Source: Thermoguttaceae bacterium (lineage in GTDB: Bacteria > Planctomycetota > Planctomycetia > Pirellulales > Thermoguttaceae). Taken from it: a DNA stretch of 37,855 nucleotides. The position numbers and the translations under genes are program-made. Positions 1 to 12,101 of the stretch are shown piece by piece. The stretch covers positions 1 to 37,855 of the forward strand of contig JAFRFG010000042.1 in the NCBI GenBank assembly GCA_017434455.1, written 5' to 3'. The stretch's first letter is position 1, and the number at the start of each line of letters is the position of its first letter. The notes under the pieces are model-generated. The model was not told the origin of the DNA and did no database searches. It saw only the letters and a program-made list of their open reading frames with translations.

Positions 1-1
1 A

Positions 2-118
2 CGTAAGGCATTGAGGAACGAAATACTGCGAAATGAATTTTCACGTTTCTATGCTAGACGCCTAGAAAGCGGAATATTCAGAGAACTCGAAAATTGGCTG
101 GTTTCTCACTGTGTTTAA
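2..118 (+). CDS. Possible C-terminal fragment of an unidentified protein, cut by window edge
   Basis: One frame is open from base 2 to a TAA at 116-118 and reads as 38 charged, mostly helical residues ending in ELENWLVSHCV. Codon and base use are AT-rich (for example AGA, ATA, GAA) and clearly unlike the GC-rich genes that follow, which would fit a laterally acquired gene. No family is recognised. An open frame this short could occur by chance, so this is only a candidate; the upstream sequence would decide it. Confidence 0.35.
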   Translation, partial: RKALRNEILRNEFSRFYARRLESGIFRELENWLVSHCV

Positions 119-198
119 CCTAAAATTCTTGAAAAGTACAGTTATATAGAAAAGAACTCAAAATACAAGTGGTTTTTGAAAAAAACCTCCCTTCGGCA

Positions 199-3213
<3,015 letters not shown>

Positions 3214-3361
3214 TGGCTTGGAACCTTGACTTAAGCTGAGGCGATAGAGGGATACCAGGCCCAGACTATAAGTATCGACCCGCGAGGCGGCAATGTCAAG
3301 CGCTTGGCGGCACCGGTCAAGCGCGCGGGGCAGCCATAAGCGCTCTCGGCGGCCAATCCGT

Positions 3362-3367
3362 TATAAT
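3362..3367 (+). promoter_or_regulatory. Possible -10 element for the Tat-exported protein gene
   Basis: A perfect TATAAT lies 45 bp before the ATG at 3413 in the 199-bp divergent region with uvrA. No good -35 hexamer is found at the expected distance. A 10-bp palindrome, CAAGCGCTTG, sits upstream at 3297-3306 and could be an operator shared by the two divergent genes; that is a guess. Confidence 0.35.
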
Positions 3368-3412
3368 AACTCTCAAGCTTTTTTCCTAAAACCCAAAAAG
3401 GAGCCCAAAAAG

Positions 3413-4999
3413 ATGACGAACGAAAGCGAACACACACTCCCCGGCCATCACCATCGGCACTGTCACTGCTGCGGCGATCACGGTCTTCCTCAGAACCGCT
3501 CGCGGCGGAACTTTATGACAGGAATCGCCGCCGGCGCGCTGCTGGCCAAATCGCGCCTCGGCGCGGCGGGCCTTTTGGCCGCCGAAGGAGAGACCCCCGC
3601 CGAGCGCTACGCCCCGGCGCCGCCGCAGCGTCTGCCGCTGAAGGTTCAGCCGGTTCTGGTCTACAGCATTTATACCCGCGGCGAAAAAACCTCCTGGCGC
3701 GGCTGGGGCGGGATCGACTCGCCCGAGGGAGCCGACCGCGAGTGCGCGGCGATCACCCGCGAGCTGGCCTCGCTCAAAGAAAAGGCCGACTTCCCCGTGG
3801 AGTTCGCCGAGGTAATTGCGGTCAACGACATGCACACGCTTATCGGCGATGAGCGTATTGCCCGCGCCGATACGGTCGTGGTCTACGGCGCCGGCGGCGG
3901 GATCGAAGGGGCGCAGGAGCTCGGGCGCGACGTGATCATCTTCCAGCGGTGGGAATCGGGCCCGGTCTACCTGCAGTACGAGATCGTCTCGCCGCACTTT
4001 CTGCGCCAGCGGACCGACTCGCTTCAGCTGACGAACATCACCAACGACGATATCGTGACCGACTCGCTCGACGAACTGCTCTGGCGCCTGCGCTCCCTGT
4101 GCGGGCTAAAGAATACCCGCGGCAGCCGTATCGTCGCGATCGGCCGGTACGATGTCTGGGCCCAGGGGGCCGAGTCGCAGGAGGCGCTCTTCAAAGCGAT
4201 CGGCGAAAAACTTGCCCTCGATATCCGGGAAGTCCCGTTCGAGGATCTCGATCCGCTCATCGACGCCGCCGCGAAGGACGAGCAGCTGCAAAAGTGGGCC
4301 GACGACGCGGCGCGTGACTATCTGGCCCTTCCCGAGACGACCTGCGAGGTCCCCTTCGAGCCGGTGCGCAACTGCTTTGTCCTCGACGCGATCTTTCGGC
4401 GGATTATGCACAGCGCCGAGTGTCGGGCGATCACCGTCTTCGGCTGCATGACGACGATCATCCCCAAGGCGAACACGACCGCCTGCCTGACGCTCTCGAC
4501 GCTCAACGACGACGGCTATTTGGCGTTTTGCGAGTCCGACTTCGCCGTCGTCCCCTCGGGGATCCTCCTGGCCAATATCACCGGGCATCCGGTCTTTATG
4601 AACGACCCGACCTACCCCCACGCCGGTAAGATCACCCTGGCCCACTGCACCGCGCCGCGGAAGATGAGCGGCGCGAAGCGAGACCCGGTCCGGATCGTCA
4701 CGCACTTTGAATCCGACTTCGGCGCCGCGCCGAAGGTCGAGATGCCGATCGGCCAGCCGATGACCAATATCCTCCCCGACTTCCGTCTGGACCGCTGGGC
4801 GGGTCTGCGAACCAAGGTGATCGACAATCCCTTCCGCCCGATCTGCCGCTCGCAGATCGACGTCGCCTACGAGGTGGACGACAAACTCGTGGCCGAGCGA
4901 ATGCCCGGCTTCCACTGGATGAGCTGCTTCGGCGACTACATGAACGAGATCGGCTACGCCCTGCGCCGCGTGGGGGTCGCCTGGGATCCGCTCGGGTAA
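3413..4999 (+). CDS. Tat-exported protein resembling L-fucose isomerase-type sugar isomerases
   Basis: The 528-residue product starts at the ATG 9 bp after AAAAAGGAG (3395-3403); a longer open frame from 3293 has no ribosome binding site. Residues 11-23 are unusually rich in His and Cys (GHHHRHCHCCGDH). They precede a twin-arginine signal (SRRNF at 30-34, then a mildly hydrophobic stretch), so the protein is predicted to be exported folded. The C-terminal half has a pattern reminiscent of the FucI/AraA fold: a CESD segment after LNDDGYLAF, then ITGHPVFMNDPTYP, then TLAHCTAP, comparable to metal-binding Glu/Asp/His positions in L-fucose isomerase. Export of such a protein is odd, because the known enzymes are cytoplasmic. 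The substrate is unknown and it may not be an active isomerase. It is a single-gene unit with its own terminator. Confidence 0.8.
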   Translation: MTNESEHTLPGHHHRHCHCCGDHGLPQNRSRRNFMTGIAAGALLAKSRLGAAGLLAAEGETPAERYAPAPPQRLPLKVQPVLVYSIYTRGEKTSWRGWGGIDSPEGADRECAAITRELASLKEKADFPVEFAEVIAVNDMHTLIGDERIARADTVVVYGAGGGIEGAQELGRDVIIFQRWESGPVYLQYEIVSPHFLRQRTDSLQLTNITNDDIVTDSLDELLWRLRSLCGLKNTRGSRIVAIGRYDVWAQGAESQEALFKAIGEKLALDIREVPFEDLDPLIDAAAKDEQLQKWADDAARDYLALPETTCEVPFEPVRNCFVLDAIFRRIMHSAECRAITVFGCMTTIIPKANTTACLTLSTLNDDGYLAFCESDFAVVPSGILLANITGHPVFMNDPTYPHAGKITLAHCTAPRKMSGAKRDPVRIVTHFESDFGAAPKVEMPIGQPMTNILPDFRLDRWAGLRTKVIDNPFRPICRSQIDVAYEVDDKLVAERMPGFHWMSCFGDYMNEIGYALRRVGVAWDPLG

Positions 5000-5028
5000 A
5001 AACATCTTTAGCCGTGCGCTCTTCGATT

Positions 5029-5059
5029 AAAAAACCGCGCCTTGCAGGCGCGGTTTTTT
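5029..5059 (+). terminator. Rho-independent terminator after the Tat-exported protein gene
   Basis: Perfect 8-bp stem CCGCGCCT / AGGCGCGG (5035-5042 with 5046-5053) around a TGC loop, followed by six T and preceded by six A. It can therefore act in both directions between the convergent genes. Confidence 0.9.
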
Positions 5060-5083
5060 ATGCTTTTCGCTCGCGGGCTTATC

Positions 5084-5114
5084 CAAAAAGAAACCCCCGC
5101 TTTCGCGGGGGTTT
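5084..5114 (-). terminator. Rho-independent terminator after the first DUF1559 gene
   Basis: Ten-base-pair stem AAACCCCCGC / GCGGGGGTTT (5091-5100 with 5105-5114), loop TTTC. On the minus strand it is followed by the T-rich stretch TTTCTTTTT, about 60 bp after the stop codon at 5172. Confidence 0.85.
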
Positions 5115-5171
5115 CCCCTTGCCCTTTTTTTTCGACCTTTGCCCCTGCGCGGGGCGCGGCGAGAGTGGTTA

Positions 5172-6401
5172 TCAGTCGCCCAGGTCAGAGATATTCAGAA
5201 CGTAACCGGTCGGGAACTGGACAGCCGACTTGGCGTCACACGGGCACATCGCGCTGATGTAGACGATCGGGTCGACTTCCTCGTTGACGACGCGGACGCT
5301 TCCATCGGCGAAGCCCATCACGACCGAGCCGTTGTGGTTCGAAGACGGACGGGCGGTCAGCCAGTACTTCATCTCGGCGTCACGATAGCAGCGGTTGATC
5401 CCGATCGGGGGGGTGCTGATGGCGACCGAAGTGCCGTTGTGGAAGCCCTCGCAGGGGAACGAGGTATTGAACGGGTTGGTGGTGTCGACATTGAACAGGA
5501 TCTTCTGGCCGTTCTTGACCTGCCACAGACCGGTCGAGGTCGCCTCGGCGTTGCCGCCGTCGGCGGTGGAGATATTGGAGCTGTCGGCCGGCCAGCAGAA
5601 GCCGATCTCGTACTCAAGCGTGCTGAACATTCCGCCGTAGCCGCTGGAGAAATCTCTCGAAGCGGCGGCCTCGAGAACCAGGTTCTCGGAGATCAGCGCG
5701 GTGCTGGTCATGCCATCTTTGAAATCGTCAACCGTCAGCCCCTTGCCGCCGGCCAGACCGTCGACCAGAGCGCCGTTCGACGGAGTCGTGTCGAGCGCCA
5801 CACCCAGCTCACTGGAGGAACCGTTGCTGTAGCCGTTCTTGGCGTAGGCGAAAGAGGTGTTGTTGTAGGCACCCGTGAAGAGGTAGCCGTCGTTGAAACC
5901 GCAGTTGGCGACGTAGGCGTTCCCACCGTCGTTCTGGGTACCGTTGCTGCGGCAGTGGAGGAAGGGCAGACGCAGCGCCGAACCGCCGGCGGCCGAGCCG
6001 CTGACCGCGGCCATCGCGGCGCGCGGACCGTAGTAGGTGTTGGCGCCATCGTTATAGCCGGTGGTGCCGCCCTTGGTCAGCTGATCCCAAAGCGGGGCCT
6101 GCTCGATGTAGGGGAACAGGAGCATGATCCAGTTGGCGGTGAAATATTCACCCAGGTCGCTGCTGCCGTCGCTGGCCGGGGCCTGAAGCTTTTGCGGCTG
6201 ACGGAAGCAGGGGAGCTTGTTCTTGGCGGCCTGGTACTGCTGCATCGCCAGGACCAGCTGTTTCTGGTTGTTGATGCAGGTGGTACGGCGCCCGGCCTCA
6301 CGAGCCGACTGAACAGCGGGAAGAAGCATACCGGCAAGCATACCGATAATGGAGATCACGACCAAAAGCTCAATGAGCGTAAAACCTTTTCGTGTTTTCA
6401 T
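5172..6401 (-). CDS. DUF1559 family protein with type IV pilin-like N-terminus
   Basis: The 409-residue product belongs to the pseudopilin-like DUF1559 family that is greatly expanded in planctomycetes; its function is unknown. The start is the ATG at 6401, 8 nt after GAGGA. The N-terminus [20 protein letters not shown] is a prepilin peptidase site (cleavage after the Gly before FTLIE) joined to a hydrophobic helix, followed by [11 protein letters not shown] and [14 protein letters not shown]. The C-terminal H-X9-DG motif is present ([12 protein letters not shown]). It is only distantly similar to the three paralogues at 29-34 kb: its core differs and it lacks their common GGESKSL tail. It lies downstream of a DUF1573 gene on the same strand but has its own promoter candidate and leader hairpin. 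Confidence 0.93.
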   Translation of the reverse strand: MKTRKGFTLIELLVVISIIGMLAGMLLPAVQSAREAGRRTTCINNQKQLVLAMQQYQAAKNKLPCFRQPQKLQAPASDGSSDLGEYFTANWIMLLFPYIEQAPLWDQLTKGGTTGYNDGANTYYGPRAAMAAVSGSAAGGSALRLPFLHCRSNGTQNDGGNAYVANCGFNDGYLFTGAYNNTSFAYAKNGYSNGSSSELGVALDTTPSNGALVDGLAGGKGLTVDDFKDGMTSTALISENLVLEAAASRDFSSGYGGMFSTLEYEIGFCWPADSSNISTADGGNAEATSTGLWQVKNGQKILFNVDTTNPFNTSFPCEGFHNGTSVAISTPPIGINRCYRDAEMKYWLTARPSSNHNGSVVMGFADGSVRVVNEEVDPIVYISAMCPCDAKSAVQFPTGYVLNISDLGD

Positions 6402-6436
6402 GGATTTGTCCTCATTCTTCTTTGGGCTCAGCCCCA

Positions 6437-6473
6437 AGGCCGCGCAAACGCCGGTTACGCGCTTTTGCGGCCT
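6437..6473 (-). promoter_or_regulatory. GC-rich inverted repeat in the 5' leader of the first DUF1559 gene
   Basis: AGGCCGC (6437-6443) pairs with GCGGCCT (6467-6473), and the interior can extend imperfectly through AAA/TTT and CGC/GCG. The element ends about 35 nt before the ATG at 6401. It could shape translation or mRNA stability; no function can be assigned from sequence. Confidence 0.4.
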
Positions 6474-6511
6474 GATGCTTCCACCTCAATTTTTTGCCCT
6501 ACCTACACTTG

Positions 6512-6539
6512 AGAATACACATTTCGGAAGAAAAATCAA
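6512..6539 (-). promoter_or_regulatory. Candidate promoter of the first DUF1559 gene
   Basis: On the minus strand TTGATT (6539-6534) is separated by 16 bp from TATTCT (6517-6512), giving a leader of about 100 nt that contains the inverted repeat at 6437-6473. Confidence 0.4.
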
Positions 6540-6645
6540 GCAGATGCGAAATTTTTCGACCCCTCTTTTGACCAAATTTTTTGCTTTTTTTCCGGGGATC
6601 CCCGTTTTTTGGCTAATTTTGCGTGTTTTGCCCACCCTTTTTATC

Positions 6646-7899
6646 TTACGGCCCAACCGAGAAGTTCACCGGAAGAACCACGTTCTGGGTTTTCTCCCCC
6701 TCGCCGATGGCGAAGACGATCTCGCCGGTCTGGGCCAAATCGGGACCTCCGTAGTTTTCCTGCGGCGATCCGGCGGGGATGGTGATCGTGACCGGAATCA
6801 TCTTCACCGGCAGCGGCACGTCGGCTTCGGGGAAAGTCAGCTCGACCTGCAGCCACTCCGGACGCTTGCTGGCGACTTTGACCGTCTCGGCGTTGGCAAC
6901 CAGCAGCGGGTCGTTGATATCCAGACGGATCGTTTCCACGGTAGTGTCGCGGCTGGAGACCGTTCCGATGACCAGCTGCCCGGTGTTGTGTTTATCGTAT
7001 TTTTGACCGGAGATATTCACCGAACCGGCGACCTGGCCTTCGACCATCAATTCCATATACGGAAGTTTCGGGTGGTTTGTCTTAAAACGTACCAGTTCTT
7101 GGAACGAACCGATCGAAAGCCCCGGCTTCACCGTCAGCGTCCCATTGAACAGCGACGTGGCGCTGCTTAGAACTTTGCTCTGTTTTTCGCTGTCGGTCAT
7201 TTCATCGAGAGATCCCTTTTCGACCGTCACCTCGAAGTGATCCGGGTCCGAGACGGTAATCTCGGAGAACTGGCAGTCGAACGGATTCCCCTGGTCGTCG
7301 ACCCCGAGGCCGAGGATGTGGAACGAACGGGTCAGCGGTTCGGCCGACGAGACCCCGTTGAGCGAAATATGATTCGGGCTGCAGATGATCGGCGAGGTAT
7401 AGAGCCCCCGGACATTAAAGAAAAACTCGGGGGACTGCGGATCGTTGGTCGAGATGACCACCGTCTGCTTGAACTCCCCGCCGCTGTTGTGTCCGTCCCA
7501 AGTGACGGTACAGGTGGTCGATTCCCCCGGAGGGACCGAGTGATTGGCAATGGAGAAGTCGGTGCAGAAGCACGACTTGTCTTTTTCTTTGAGCTTGAGC
7601 GTCTCGTTCCCTTTGTTGACGATCGTGAAGTCGTGCGAGCCGGTCCGGGTTTCCTCATTGAGCTCCATGACGCCGAAATCGTACTCGATCAGATCGACGG
7701 CGACCCTCGGCGCCTTGATCTTTCCCTGCGCGGCTTCTTCGGCCTTCTTCTGCTGCTCCTCGATCTCCTTCTCGAAGTACGAGAAGTCTTCCATCGACAG
7801 GTCCCAATGAGTGCGACGAACCTTGTACCAGCCCCATCCGCCACCGACCAGAAGACCGGCCGCCACGGCGGCCAAGACGGCTAGAACGACTTTTTTCAT
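6646..7899 (-). CDS. DUF1573 domain protein, membrane-anchored
   Basis: The 417-residue product starts at the ATG at 7899, preceded by AGGAG; the open frame further upstream is not supported. Residues 1-25 (MKKVVLAVLAAVAAGLLVGG...) form one membrane anchor or uncleaved signal. A short Glu/Lys/Gln-rich helix (FEKEIEEQQKKAEEAAQ) follows, then a DUF1573 Ig-like domain: YDFGVMELNEE, FTIVNKGNETLKL, CFCTDFSI, VPPGESTT, VVISTNDPQSP. The C-terminal half looks like a second and third beta-sandwich of the same sort (ISVNG..., VRFKTNHPKLPYMELMVEG). Most of the protein should be outside the cytoplasmic membrane. DUF1573 proteins are abundant in planctomycetes and Bacteroidetes, with no firm role. It neighbours a DUF1559 gene. 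Confidence 0.88.
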   Translation of the reverse strand: MKKVVLAVLAAVAAGLLVGGGWGWYKVRRTHWDLSMEDFSYFEKEIEEQQKKAEEAAQGKIKAPRVAVDLIEYDFGVMELNEETRTGSHDFTIVNKGNETLKLKEKDKSCFCTDFSIANHSVPPGESTTCTVTWDGHNSGGEFKQTVVISTNDPQSPEFFFNVRGLYTSPIICSPNHISLNGVSSAEPLTRSFHILGLGVDDQGNPFDCQFSEITVSDPDHFEVTVEKGSLDEMTDSEKQSKVLSSATSLFNGTLTVKPGLSIGSFQELVRFKTNHPKLPYMELMVEGQVAGSVNISGQKYDKHNTGQLVIGTVSSRDTTVETIRLDINDPLLVANAETVKVASKRPEWLQVELTFPEADVPLPVKMIPVTITIPAGSPQENYGGPDLAQTGEIVFAIGEGEKTQNVVLPVNFSVGP

Positions 7900-8231
7900 A
7901 GAGAACACACTCCTAAGACAGCGCGGGGGGCGCAAAAAATGAAACCTCTTCGGCAGACAGCAACGCCTATCCATTATAGGAGCTTCTCCCCGAAAAAGAA
8001 AGGGGACAATAACTTTCGGCAGCTTCAACTCCGAACTAACTTCACCCCCGCTGTATAACTGTCCGCCCCCCGGCGGTGATATTCCTCTAGGAGAAGATTC
8101 CTATATAATAGTCTCCAAATATAATAGCCGCGCGCTGCGGCCGCAGCGGGCGTGATCTTACTCACCGCCCCTTCAGGCGGCGCGCCGCCGCCTCTTTCGT
8201 CACTTCACTCGCATGGGGAGTACACGCGCAA
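7900..8231. other. Divergent intergenic region between the DUF1573 gene and purL
   Basis: No gene is seen. On the minus strand a perfect TATAAT lies at 7978-7973, about 75 nt before the DUF1573 start. On the plus strand two TATAAT hexamers (8104-8109 and 8120-8125) precede purL by about 110-130 nt, each about 17 nt after an ATTCCT direct repeat that is a poor -35. Two GC palindromes (CTGCGGCCGCAG and GGCGGCGCGCCGCC) lie in the purL leader. I looked for a purine riboswitch core and did not find one. Confidence 0.45.
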
Positions 8232-11200
8232 ATGCTTTGGGAAATTGATATCTTCGCCGCCGGCAATCAGGTCGACCGCGCCGGGGAACAGGCCGCTTGC
8301 GACGCCAGGGACCTCGGTTTTTCCGCGATCAGCGGGATTTCCGCCGCCCGGGGTTACCTCATCGAGGGCGATCTCACCGCCGAGCAGGTCACCACCCTGG
8401 CCGAAAGCTTCCTCGCCGAGGGAGTGACCGAGCGGACCGTCGTGGCGCCGGTGGGGGATATGTCCCTCTGCTCCCCGTTCGGGACGCGGGGGACGGTGGT
8501 TTACGTCCTCCCGAAGCCGGGGGTGACCGATACCGTCGCCGACAACGCCCGCCGCGCTTTTGTGAACTTCGATGTTCAAGCCACCGGGTGCCGCACCTTC
8601 AAAAAATATTGGATCCGCGGTTTGCCCGACGACCAGGTCCGCCTTTTGGCCAGCAAACTGCTGGCCAACGACGCGATCGAGCAGGCGGTCTTCGGGACCC
8701 TGCCGTTTAAGCACCTGCAGGTCGGTTCCCCCTACGACTTTAAGCTGCGGACCGTTCCGATCCGCGCGATGTCGGACGAGGATCTCCAAAACCTAAGCAA
8801 AGACGGGCAGCTGTTCCTGTCGCTGACCGAAATGCAAACGATTCGCGACTACTTCGCCTCGCTCGACCGCGACCCGACCGATATCGAGCTGGAGACCGTC
8901 GCGCAGACCTGGAGCGAGCACTGCAGCCACAAGACCCTCGCCGGGCGAATCGACTACTCCGGCCCTGAAGGGAATATCCACTTTGAGAATATGCTCAAAG
9001 AGACGATCTTCACCGCCACGGTCCAGATCCGCAAAAACCTCGGGCCCGCCGACCGCTGCGTCTCGGTCTTCGCCGACAACGCCGGGGTGATGACCTTTAC
9101 CGACGATTACAACATCTGCTTTAAGGTCGAAACCCACAACCACCCCAGCGCCTTGGAGCCGTACGGCGGCGCGAACACCGGGCTGGGGGGCGTCATCCGC
9201 GACCCGATGGGGACGGGGATGGGGGCCAAGCCGGTCTGCAATACCGATGTCTTCTGCTTCGCTCCCCCCAAGTACGACGAAGAGCTTCCCGAGGGGCTTC
9301 TCCACCCGCGCCGCATTATCCGCGGGGTCGTCTCGGGCGTGCGCGACTACGGCAACCGAATGGGGATCCCGACCGTCAACGGCGCCGTCTACTTCGACCG
9401 GCGCTACCTCGGCAATCCCTTGGTCTATTGCGGCAACGTCGGGCTGATCCCCGTCGATATGTCGTTCAAGAACCCGCTTCCCAACGACCTGATCGTCGCC
9501 ATCGGCGGCCGGACCGGACGCGACGGCATCCACGGCGCGACCTTCAGCAGCGCCGAGCTGACCCACCAGTCCGAGACCCTTTCCGGCGGCGCGGTTCAGA
9601 TCGGCAACGCCATCACCGAAAAAATGGTCCTCGACGTGATGCTCCAGGCGCGCGACCGCCGTCTGTACAACGCCGTCACCGACTGCGGGGCGGGAGGGTT
9701 CTCCAGCGCCGTCGGCGAGATGGGCGAGGAGATCGGCGCCGAGGTGGCGCTCGACAGCGCCCCGCTTAAGTACGAGGGGCTCTCCTATACCGAAATTTGG
9801 ATCAGCGAAGCCCAAGAGCGCATGGTCTTCTCGGTCCCCGAAGAGAAGTGGCCCGAATTCAAAGCGCTGTGCGAAAGCGAAAACGTCGAGGCGGTCGTCC
9901 TCGGCCGCTTTAAGCCGACCGGCCGTCTGGTTCTTACCTACAACGGTACCGTCGTCGCCGACCTCGACATGCGCTTTTTGCACGACGGCCGGCCGCCGGT
10001 CATCCGCCAGGCAAACTACGTGCCGGCGCCCGCCGAGCCGCTTGCCCCGCGCCCCGAAGGGGATCTCCACCCGGCCGAAACCGCCGTCTCGGCGGGGATC
10101 GACACCGATTCGCTGGCCGACGACCTCGAGGCGATTCTCTCCTCGCTGAACGTCGCCAGCAAACATTGGGTGATTCGCCAGTACGACCACGAGGTCCAGG
10201 GCGGCAGCGTCGTCAAGCCGCTGGTCGGCGCACGATGCGACGGTCCCGGCGACGCGGCCGTGCTGCGCCCGGTCATCACCTCGCGCCGCGGCGCGGTGAT
10301 CTCCTGCGGAATGAACCCCCTGTACGGCGACCTGGATACCGGCGCGATGGCCGCCTCGGCGATCGACGAGGCGGCGCGCAATGCCGTGGCCGTCGGCGCC
10401 GATCCGTCGACCATCGCCCTGCTCGATAACTTCTGCTGGGGGAATACCGACCGCCCCGAGACCCTCGGCTCGCTGGTTCACGCCTCGCTTGTGTGCCACA
10501 ATGTGTCGGTCGGTTACGGCATGCCGTTTATCTCCGGCAAAGATTCGCTCAATAACGAGTTCCGCCCGGCCGGGGAAGAGCCGATCTCCATTCCGCCGTC
10601 GCTGCTCATCAGCGCGATGGGGCAGGTGCCCGACGCCGGCAAGTGCGTGACGATGGATCTCAAGGGCGCCGGGAATAACCTCTATTTGGTCGGCGCCACC
10701 AAAAACGAGCTCGGCGGCTCGCACTGGGCGCTGGTGCGCCGCCTTGGCGGCGGCACTCCCCCGTCGCTCGATATCGCCGTGGCGCGCCGCACCCTCTATG
10801 CCGTTCATGAGGCGATCGATCAGTCGCTGGTGCGTGCCTGCCACGACCTAAGCGAAGGGGGCCTGGCGGCGGCCGCCGCCGAAATGGCGTTCGCCGGCGA
10901 CCTCGGCGCGCGGCTGTGGATCGACGCGATCGACCTGCCGCTCGACGCCAAACAGCTCGCCTCGCTGGCCGCCCTGCCGGGGCTCAGCGAACGGGTCGTC
11001 CCCAATGTTATGCGCCTCTTCGCCGAGTCGAACAGCCGCTTCCTCATCGAGGTCGAGCCGGAAAAGTGCGCGGCGTTCGAGAAGATCTTCGCCGACGCCG
11101 ATGTCCCGCTGACCCAAATCGGGAAGGTGACCGAAGAGAAGCGGCTGGTCGCCGCCGACGGCGAAACCAAACTCATTGACCTGCCGATCGACCGGCTTAA

Positions 11201-11243
11201 AACCGTTTGGATCAAGCCGTTTGACCTGGGAAACGACTACTAA
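8232..11243 (+). CDS. purL: PurL, FGAM synthase large subunit with two fused PurS-like modules
   Basis: ATP-dependent conversion of FGAR to FGAM in purine synthesis, using ammonia delivered by PurQ. The 1003-residue product is intermediate between the small Bacillus-type PurL (about 740) and the large E. coli type (about 1295). The added N-terminal ~200 residues contain two PurS-like repeats: residues 1-75 ([20 protein letters not shown]) and about 92-160 ([20 protein letters not shown]), both ending in a VIE/AIE-type segment. The catalytic part has [10 protein letters not shown] (about 225), ETHNHPS (300-306), [20 protein letters not shown] and a second PurM-like half with [10 protein letters not shown] (768-777) and [20 protein letters not shown]. 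No glutaminase domain follows; PurQ is encoded 23 bp downstream. GGGGAG lies about 12 nt before the ATG. Confidence 0.95.
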   Translation: MLWEIDIFAAGNQVDRAGEQAACDARDLGFSAISGISAARGYLIEGDLTAEQVTTLAESFLAEGVTERTVVAPVGDMSLCSPFGTRGTVVYVLPKPGVTDTVADNARRAFVNFDVQATGCRTFKKYWIRGLPDDQVRLLASKLLANDAIEQAVFGTLPFKHLQVGSPYDFKLRTVPIRAMSDEDLQNLSKDGQLFLSLTEMQTIRDYFASLDRDPTDIELETVAQTWSEHCSHKTLAGRIDYSGPEGNIHFENMLKETIFTATVQIRKNLGPADRCVSVFADNAGVMTFTDDYNICFKVETHNHPSALEPYGGANTGLGGVIRDPMGTGMGAKPVCNTDVFCFAPPKYDEELPEGLLHPRRIIRGVVSGVRDYGNRMGIPTVNGAVYFDRRYLGNPLVYCGNVGLIPVDMSFKNPLPNDLIVAIGGRTGRDGIHGATFSSAELTHQSETLSGGAVQIGNAITEKMVLDVMLQARDRRLYNAVTDCGAGGFSSAVGEMGEEIGAEVALDSAPLKYEGLSYTEIWISEAQERMVFSVPEEKWPEFKALCESENVEAVVLGRFKPTGRLVLTYNGTVVADLDMRFLHDGRPPVIRQANYVPAPAEPLAPRPEGDLHPAETAVSAGIDTDSLADDLEAILSSLNVASKHWVIRQYDHEVQGGSVVKPLVGARCDGPGDAAVLRPVITSRRGAVISCGMNPLYGDLDTGAMAASAIDEAARNAVAVGADPSTIALLDNFCWGNTDRPETLGSLVHASLVCHNVSVGYGMPFISGKDSLNNEFRPAGEEPISIPPSLLISAMGQVPDAGKCVTMDLKGAGNNLYLVGATKNELGGSHWALVRRLGGGTPPSLDIAVARRTLYAVHEAIDQSLVRACHDLSEGGLAAAAAEMAFAGDLGARLWIDAIDLPLDAKQLASLAALPGLSERVVPNVMRLFAESNSRFLIEVEPEKCAAFEKIFADADVPLTQIGKVTEEKRLVAADGETKLIDLPIDRLKTVWIKPFDLGNDY

Positions 11244-11266
11244 GAAAGGGTGCCAAGGAACCAACG

Positions 11267-12022
11267 ATGAAAGCGAACAAACCGAACGTACTGATCCTTC
11301 GCGCCCCCGGGACGAACTGCGACTTCGAGACCGCCTACGCCTTTGAGCTGGCCGGCGCCTCGGCCGAGCGCGTCCACGTCAACCGCCTTTTGGAAGACCC
11401 GTCGCTGCTGGATCGCTTCGAAATCCTCTGCTTCCCCGGGGGGTTCAGCTTCGGCGACGACGTCGCCGCCGGCCGCATTTTAGCGACCGAGCTGCGCCAC
11501 AATCTCTTTGAGCCGCTGCATCGGTTCAAAGAGGCGGGCCGCCTGATCCTCGGCATCTGCAACGGTTTCCAGATCCTCGTTAAATCGGGGCTGCTGCTGG
11601 CCGACGACGAGGCCCAGCCGAAGGCGACCCTCACCTGGAACAAAAGCGGCGTCTATACCGACCGCTGGGCCCACCTGACGGTCGACGGCGGCAAATGCGT
11701 CTTCCTCAAGGGGATTACCTCATTGTACCTGCCGGTCGCCCACGCCGAAGGGCGGTTCGTCGGCCGCGACGAGGCGGTCCTCGATCAGCTCCAGGCCAAC
11801 GGTCAGCTGGCGCTGCGCTACGTCCCCGACGAGAACCCCAACGGCGCCGAGCGGAACGTCGCCGGCCTGTGCGACGAAACCGGTCGCGTCTTCGGGCTGA
11901 TGCCGCACCCCGAGCGCTATATCGACCCGACGCAGCACCCCTATTGGACCCGGCTGGAGCACCTCCCCGAAGTCGGCGACGGACTGGCCCTGTTCCGCAA
12001 CGCGGTCGAGTACTTCGGCTGA
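11267..12022 (+). CDS. purQ: PurQ, FGAM synthase glutaminase subunit
   Basis: Class I glutamine amidotransferase that supplies ammonia to PurL. The 251-residue product has the nucleophile Cys98 in GICNGFQ, preceded by PGGFSFGDDVAAGRI, and His214 and Glu216 in MPHPER, completing the catalytic triad. Length and motifs match stand-alone PurQ, with a small insertion compared with the ~227-residue Bacillus protein. It starts 23 bp after purL with AAGAAAGGG upstream, so the two are certainly co-transcribed. With PurL carrying its own PurS-like modules, no separate purS is needed, and none is seen nearby. Confidence 0.96.
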   Translation: MKANKPNVLILRAPGTNCDFETAYAFELAGASAERVHVNRLLEDPSLLDRFEILCFPGGFSFGDDVAAGRILATELRHNLFEPLHRFKEAGRLILGICNGFQILVKSGLLLADDEAQPKATLTWNKSGVYTDRWAHLTVDGGKCVFLKGITSLYLPVAHAEGRFVGRDEAVLDQLQANGQLALRYVPDENPNGAERNVAGLCDETGRVFGLMPHPERYIDPTQHPYWTRLEHLPEVGDGLALFRNAVEYFG

Positions 12023-12101
12023 CACCTCTTTAGAAACCAGACAAAACAACAAGCGAAAGATAACAGGGGAAACAAACCACCCCGGGAGATAAGAACAACC
12101 G

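Noticed and set aside
171..187. T7 run after uvrA as an intrinsic terminator
   Set aside because: On the minus strand a T7 run occurs about 15 nt after the stop, but no GC-rich stem precedes it.
6593..6610. CGGGGATCCCCG palindrome followed by T6 as a terminator
   Set aside because: The T run is on the plus strand, where no gene ends, and the palindrome leaves only a 4-bp stem once a loop is allowed.
8041..8231. Purine riboswitch before purL
   Set aside because: The leader is GC-rich with TATAAT-like boxes, but the conserved core segments of the purine aptamer are not found.
8793..10844. 683-codon open frame on the strand opposite purL, and a similar 761-codon one opposite the acetyl-CoA synthetase (25645-27930)
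   Set aside because: Both are Asp/Val/Gly/Arg-rich shadow frames produced by GC-rich codon bias, without recognisable domains, and they overlap genes with clear family motifs.
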